This document shows positions 6,166-7,920 of a stretch of 7,920 bases of DNA, piece by piece. The stretch is from Candidatus Troglogloeales bacterium (lineage in GTDB: Bacteria > Nitrospirota > Nitrospiria > SBBL01 > SBBT01), in assembly GCA_005239595.1 (NCBI GenBank), contig SBBT01000230.1, positions 1-7,920 on the forward strand, in the 5' to 3' direction. The translations under genes were made by a program, and so were the position numbers. The notes under the pieces are model-generated. The model was not told the DNA's origin. It saw only the letters and a program-made list of their open reading frames with translations, and searched no databases. How positions within the stretch are numbered: position 1 is the stretch's first letter; the number at the start of each line of letters is the position of its first letter.

Positions 6166-6241
6166 TGGTGGAGCTGAGGGGGATCGAACCCCTGACCCCA
6201 AGACTGCCAGCCTTGTGCTCTCCCAGCTGAGCTACAGCCCC
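6166..6241 (-). tRNA. tRNA-Ala (anticodon GGC)
   Basis: A 76-nt tRNA reading from 6241 down to 6166, with CCA encoded. The acceptor GGGGCTG pairs with CAGCTCC (one G-U pair). The D-arm has GCTC..GAGC. The anticodon stem CAAGG/TCTTG holds the loop CTGGCAG, giving anticodon GGC. The T-arm AGGGG TTCGATC CCCCT is canonical and the discriminator base is A. It decodes GCC and GCU codons. The ferredoxin ATG begins 18 nt after its CCA end. Confidence 0.96.
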
Positions 6242-6269
6242 ACATTTTATCTGTAAATTATCGTGGCAA

Positions 6270-6298
6270 ATCATAGCATCCACCCTCTACCCTGTCAA
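6270..6298 (-). promoter_or_regulatory. Strong sigma70 promoter for tRNA-Ala and probably the ferredoxin
   Basis: On the minus strand TTGACA (6298-6293) is followed after exactly 17 bp by TATGAT (6275-6270), which matches 5 of 6 consensus bases. A TGC extended -10 precedes it. Transcription would start near 6263, about 22 nt before the tRNA. This is the best promoter in the window. Confidence 0.85.
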
Positions 6299-6376
6299 GA
6301 AAAGTATCCCACCCCAAGAGCAGATTTCAACTTTCTCAACATTGTCTTCCTCGTTTTCCCATCATTTTCAAGCAGT

Positions 6377-6712
6377 ATGCTACTCCCCAAAGACCAGACA
6401 AGGTACTTAGCGGTAAAATGGCCTGCCGGAATAAAAGGGAGAAGGCAGGAAAAGAGCAATAATCGGTTTGAACTTGCCATTGCCTTTCTGAAAGACGCCA
6501 ACCAAGCCGAAAAATACGCTCAACAAGAAAATACCGAAGGGGTTCGGGATTTTCTAAAAAAGATTGGTTCGAACTTTCGCATTACCGAGCGGACGTTTTC
6601 GTTCTCCCTTAAAAATGCTTGGATTATAGCGGAAAAATACCATGCCGAGGCGCAACGCGCCGAGGCAATCCATTACGAAATCGGCGAATGTGTAAATTGG
6701 CGGAGGGGGTAG
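6377..6712 (+). pseudogene. Possible serine-recombinase C-terminal remnant
   Basis: The 456 bp between the two tRNA genes (6242-6697) hold the tRNA-Ala promoter and one plus-strand open stretch. Its first part looks non-coding. From about 6464 it reads like protein: RFELAIAFLKDANQAEKYAQ, then FLKKIGSNFRITERTFSFSLKNAWIIAEK. From memory this resembles the C-terminal tails of large serine recombinases, which have a helical linker followed by a (L)KKIGSN..L..+.L.F stretch. There is no resolvase catalytic domain, no Zn ribbon and no ribosome-binding site at the ATG at 6377. The last 15 nt of the frame lie inside tRNA-Ser, giving a spurious end WRRG. It may be the end of a decayed integrative element that used the tRNA as its attachment site. 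It could also be a chance frame or an unrelated small protein. Confidence 0.35.
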
Positions 6713-6785
6713 GATTCGAACCCACGATACCTTTCGGTATAACGGTTTTCAAGACCGCCGCCTTCGGCCACTCGGCCACCCCTCC
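6698..6785 (-). tRNA. tRNA-Ser (anticodon UGA)
   Basis: An 88-nt class II tRNA reading from 6785 down to 6698, with CCA encoded. The acceptor GGAGGGG pairs fully with CCCCTCC. The discriminator is G, as in serine tRNAs. The anticodon stem CGGT/ACCG holds CTTGAAA, giving anticodon TGA. A long variable arm (TACC GAAA GGTA) and the T-loop TTCGAAT follow. It decodes UCA and related UCN codons. It lies 123 bp downstream of serS on the same strand. Confidence 0.96.
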
Positions 6786-6908
6786 ATTTACAGGGGCTTG
6801 CGTCGTCCCTCTCAGGGGTCGGACCACCTCCACCGGCAGAGCCTGGCGGATACTCCCCCTCTCGCACACTGTGTGGGCTATGTCGTTTCGCGCAATGCCC
6901 TCTATTGA
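6786..6908 (-). other. serS to tRNA-Ser spacer
   Basis: A GC-rich 123-bp spacer with no open frame I would call and no clear -35/-10 pair for tRNA-Ser on the minus strand. It holds the palindrome CACACTGTGTG (6865-6875) and a partial inverted repeat around CCGGCAGAGCCTGGCGG (6833-6849). No T-run terminator separates serS from the tRNA, which fits read-through transcription. Confidence 0.5.
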
Positions 6909-7920
6909 TTATTGAGTCGTGATCCTTTCAATCCCTCCCATGTAAGGCCGTAACGCCTCCGGAATGATGACCGATCCATCTTCCTGCTGAAAATTTTCTA
7001 AAAGGGCCGCAACTGTTCTGCCTACCGCAAGACCTGATCCGTTTAAGGTGTGCAGGTGTTGGATTTTTCCTCCAGAGCTTCGATAACGAATATCCGCGCG
7101 TCGTGCCTGAAACGCCTCAAAGTTACTACAGGAAGAAATCTCCCGATAAGTCTGTTGCGATGGAAACCATACTTCAATATCGTAGGTTTTGGCCGCAGCA
7201 AATCCAAGGTCGCCTGTGCAAAGGGAAACCACACGGTAAGGAAGTTCCAATTGTTTTAATACCGCTTCAGCATCCCGTAGCAGTCGTTCTAAAAGATCAT
7301 ACGAAGCTTCAGGAATAGAGAACTTAACAAGTTCTACCTTGTTAAACTGGTGTTGCCGAATCAGTCCACGGGCGTCTTTTCCATAGGAGCCGGCCTCTCT
7401 CCGAAAACAGGGAGTATAGGCCACATACGAGATAGGGAGTCTCTCTTCCGCAAGAATTTCTCCCCGGTGGATATTGGTGACTGGAACTTCCGCAGTTGGA
7501 ATGAGAAAGTAGTCTTCATCCTTCAGACGAAAGAGATCCTCCTCGAACTTTGGGATCTGGCCTGTTCCTATCAAACTTGTCCGGTTTACAATAAAAGGAG
7601 GAAGCACCTCCTGATATCCATGTTTGCTAATATGCAGATCAAGCATAAAGTTTATCAACCCGCGCTCAAGCCGCGCCCCCAAACCCCGGTAGAGGACAAA
7701 ACGGGAGCCGGCAATTTTCGCCCCAGCCTCAAAGTCAAGCAGTCCCAGCGCCTCTCCAATTTCAAAATGACTTTTTAGCGCAGCGCCCCACGCAGGAATT
7801 TTCCCCCATTGGCGTACCGTCTGATTGTCTTGTTGATCTTTGCCGATGGGGACAGAAGAGTGGGGGAGGTTGGGCAGCGTCAGCAAGAACGATCGACTTT
7901 CCTCTTCCGCTCTCTTTAAG
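6909..7920 (-). CDS. serS: Seryl-tRNA synthetase, 5' end beyond the window
   Basis: Class II aminoacyl-tRNA synthetase that charges tRNA-Ser (and tRNA-Sec) with serine in the cytoplasm. The last 336 codons are visible. E. coli SerRS has 430 residues, so roughly 90 to 100 N-terminal residues, mostly the tRNA-binding coiled coil, lie outside. The frame stays open to the right edge (LKRAEEESRSFLLTLPNLPH), so the TTG at 7886 is not the start. The catalytic core is complete. Motif 1 lies around SRFVLYRGLGARLERGLI (visible 72-89). TAEVP (142-146) is the serine-binding TXE loop. Motif 2 is FRREAGSYGKDARGLIRQHQ (172-191). Motif 3 is NGSGLAVGR (293-301), followed by the typical ending IPEALRPYMGG. The stop is TAA at 6911-6909. 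tRNA-Ser(UGA), its own substrate, lies next downstream on the same strand. Confidence 0.97.
   Translation of the reverse strand, partial: LKRAEEESRSFLLTLPNLPHSSVPIGKDQQDNQTVRQWGKIPAWGAALKSHFEIGEALGLLDFEAGAKIAGSRFVLYRGLGARLERGLINFMLDLHISKHGYQEVLPPFIVNRTSLIGTGQIPKFEEDLFRLKDEDYFLIPTAEVPVTNIHRGEILAEERLPISYVAYTPCFRREAGSYGKDARGLIRQHQFNKVELVKFSIPEASYDLLERLLRDAEAVLKQLELPYRVVSLCTGDLGFAAAKTYDIEVWFPSQQTYREISSCSNFEAFQARRADIRYRSSGGKIQHLHTLNGSGLAVGRTVAALLENFQQEDGSVIIPEALRPYMGGIERITTQ

Noticed and set aside
6148..6201. N-terminal extension of the ferredoxin to 6201
   Set aside because: The extra 18 codons lie mostly inside the tRNA-Ala 3' half, so the ATG at 6147 is the sensible start.
6251..6697. TGTAAATT at 6252-6259 and 6691-6698 as attachment-site direct repeats
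   Set aside because: Eight AT-rich bases can match by chance, and neither copy extends into a tRNA 3' end as an att core would.
6786..6908. Small SRP RNA or other known structured RNA in the serS-tRNA spacer
   Set aside because: The GC-rich partial hairpins prompted a check, but the conserved SRP domain IV sequence (GGUCAGG...GGAAGCAGCC type) is absent on both strands.
6619..6915. Plus-strand frame reading GVGFEPTIPFGITVFKTAAF
   Set aside because: This is the well-known false protein produced by translating tRNA-Ser antisense. The minus-strand frames over the same bases are also tRNA translation.
7350..7778. 142-codon plus-strand open frame inside serS
   Set aside because: It is antisense to conserved SerRS motifs and shows no protein-like features of its own.

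Overview
The window looks like chromosomal DNA of a Gram-negative bacterium with moderate GC content. It carries lipopolysaccharide and surface-glycan genes, an Isc-type ferredoxin, two tRNA genes and seryl-tRNA synthetase. I cannot fix the phylum from sequence alone. The gene styles would suit Nitrospirota or a deltaproteobacterial-like lineage, but that is a guess.

Left part (1-4205, + strand): a tightly packed operon that enters from the left. It encodes the C-terminal half of a GT9 heptosyltransferase, a GT4 (WaaG-like) glycosyltransferase, a DegT-family sugar aminotransferase, an unrecognised 72-residue protein and an O-antigen ligase/polymerase (Wzy_C) membrane protein. Genes overlap by 4 bp or are separated by short gaps. 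Together they suggest assembly of LPS core or O-antigen: glycosyl transfer, supply of an amino sugar, and ligation or polymerisation in the inner membrane. The GT4 and aminotransferase genes contain G8 and G7 homopolymers. The aminotransferase also holds a perfect 15-bp tandem duplication.

Middle part (4206-5754, + strand): a 238-bp spacer with three TTATTTGTTTT repeats, a near-consensus extended -10 promoter, a pair of inverted GTAA..TTAC palindromes and a leader hairpin. It drives two exported proteins, a probable small beta-barrel protein and a short helical Gln-rich protein. The barrel gene's ribosome-binding site is a run of nine G residues. The pair ends at a strong hairpin terminator that overlaps the end of the convergent ferredoxin gene.

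Right part (5722-7920, - strand): reading leftwards, 5'-truncated serS, tRNA-Ser(UGA), a decayed stretch with a possible recombinase C-terminal remnant on the opposite strand, a strong promoter, tRNA-Ala(GGC), and an Isc-type 2Fe-2S ferredoxin starting 18 nt after the tRNA CCA end. The ferredoxin is therefore probably expressed from the tRNA promoter, and tRNA-Ser probably by read-through from serS.

I see no clear new defence, mobile or biosynthetic system. The items most worth a second look are the G-tract RBS with its elaborate promoter region, the tRNA-Ala/ferredoxin transcription unit, and the possible recombinase remnant between the two tRNA genes.
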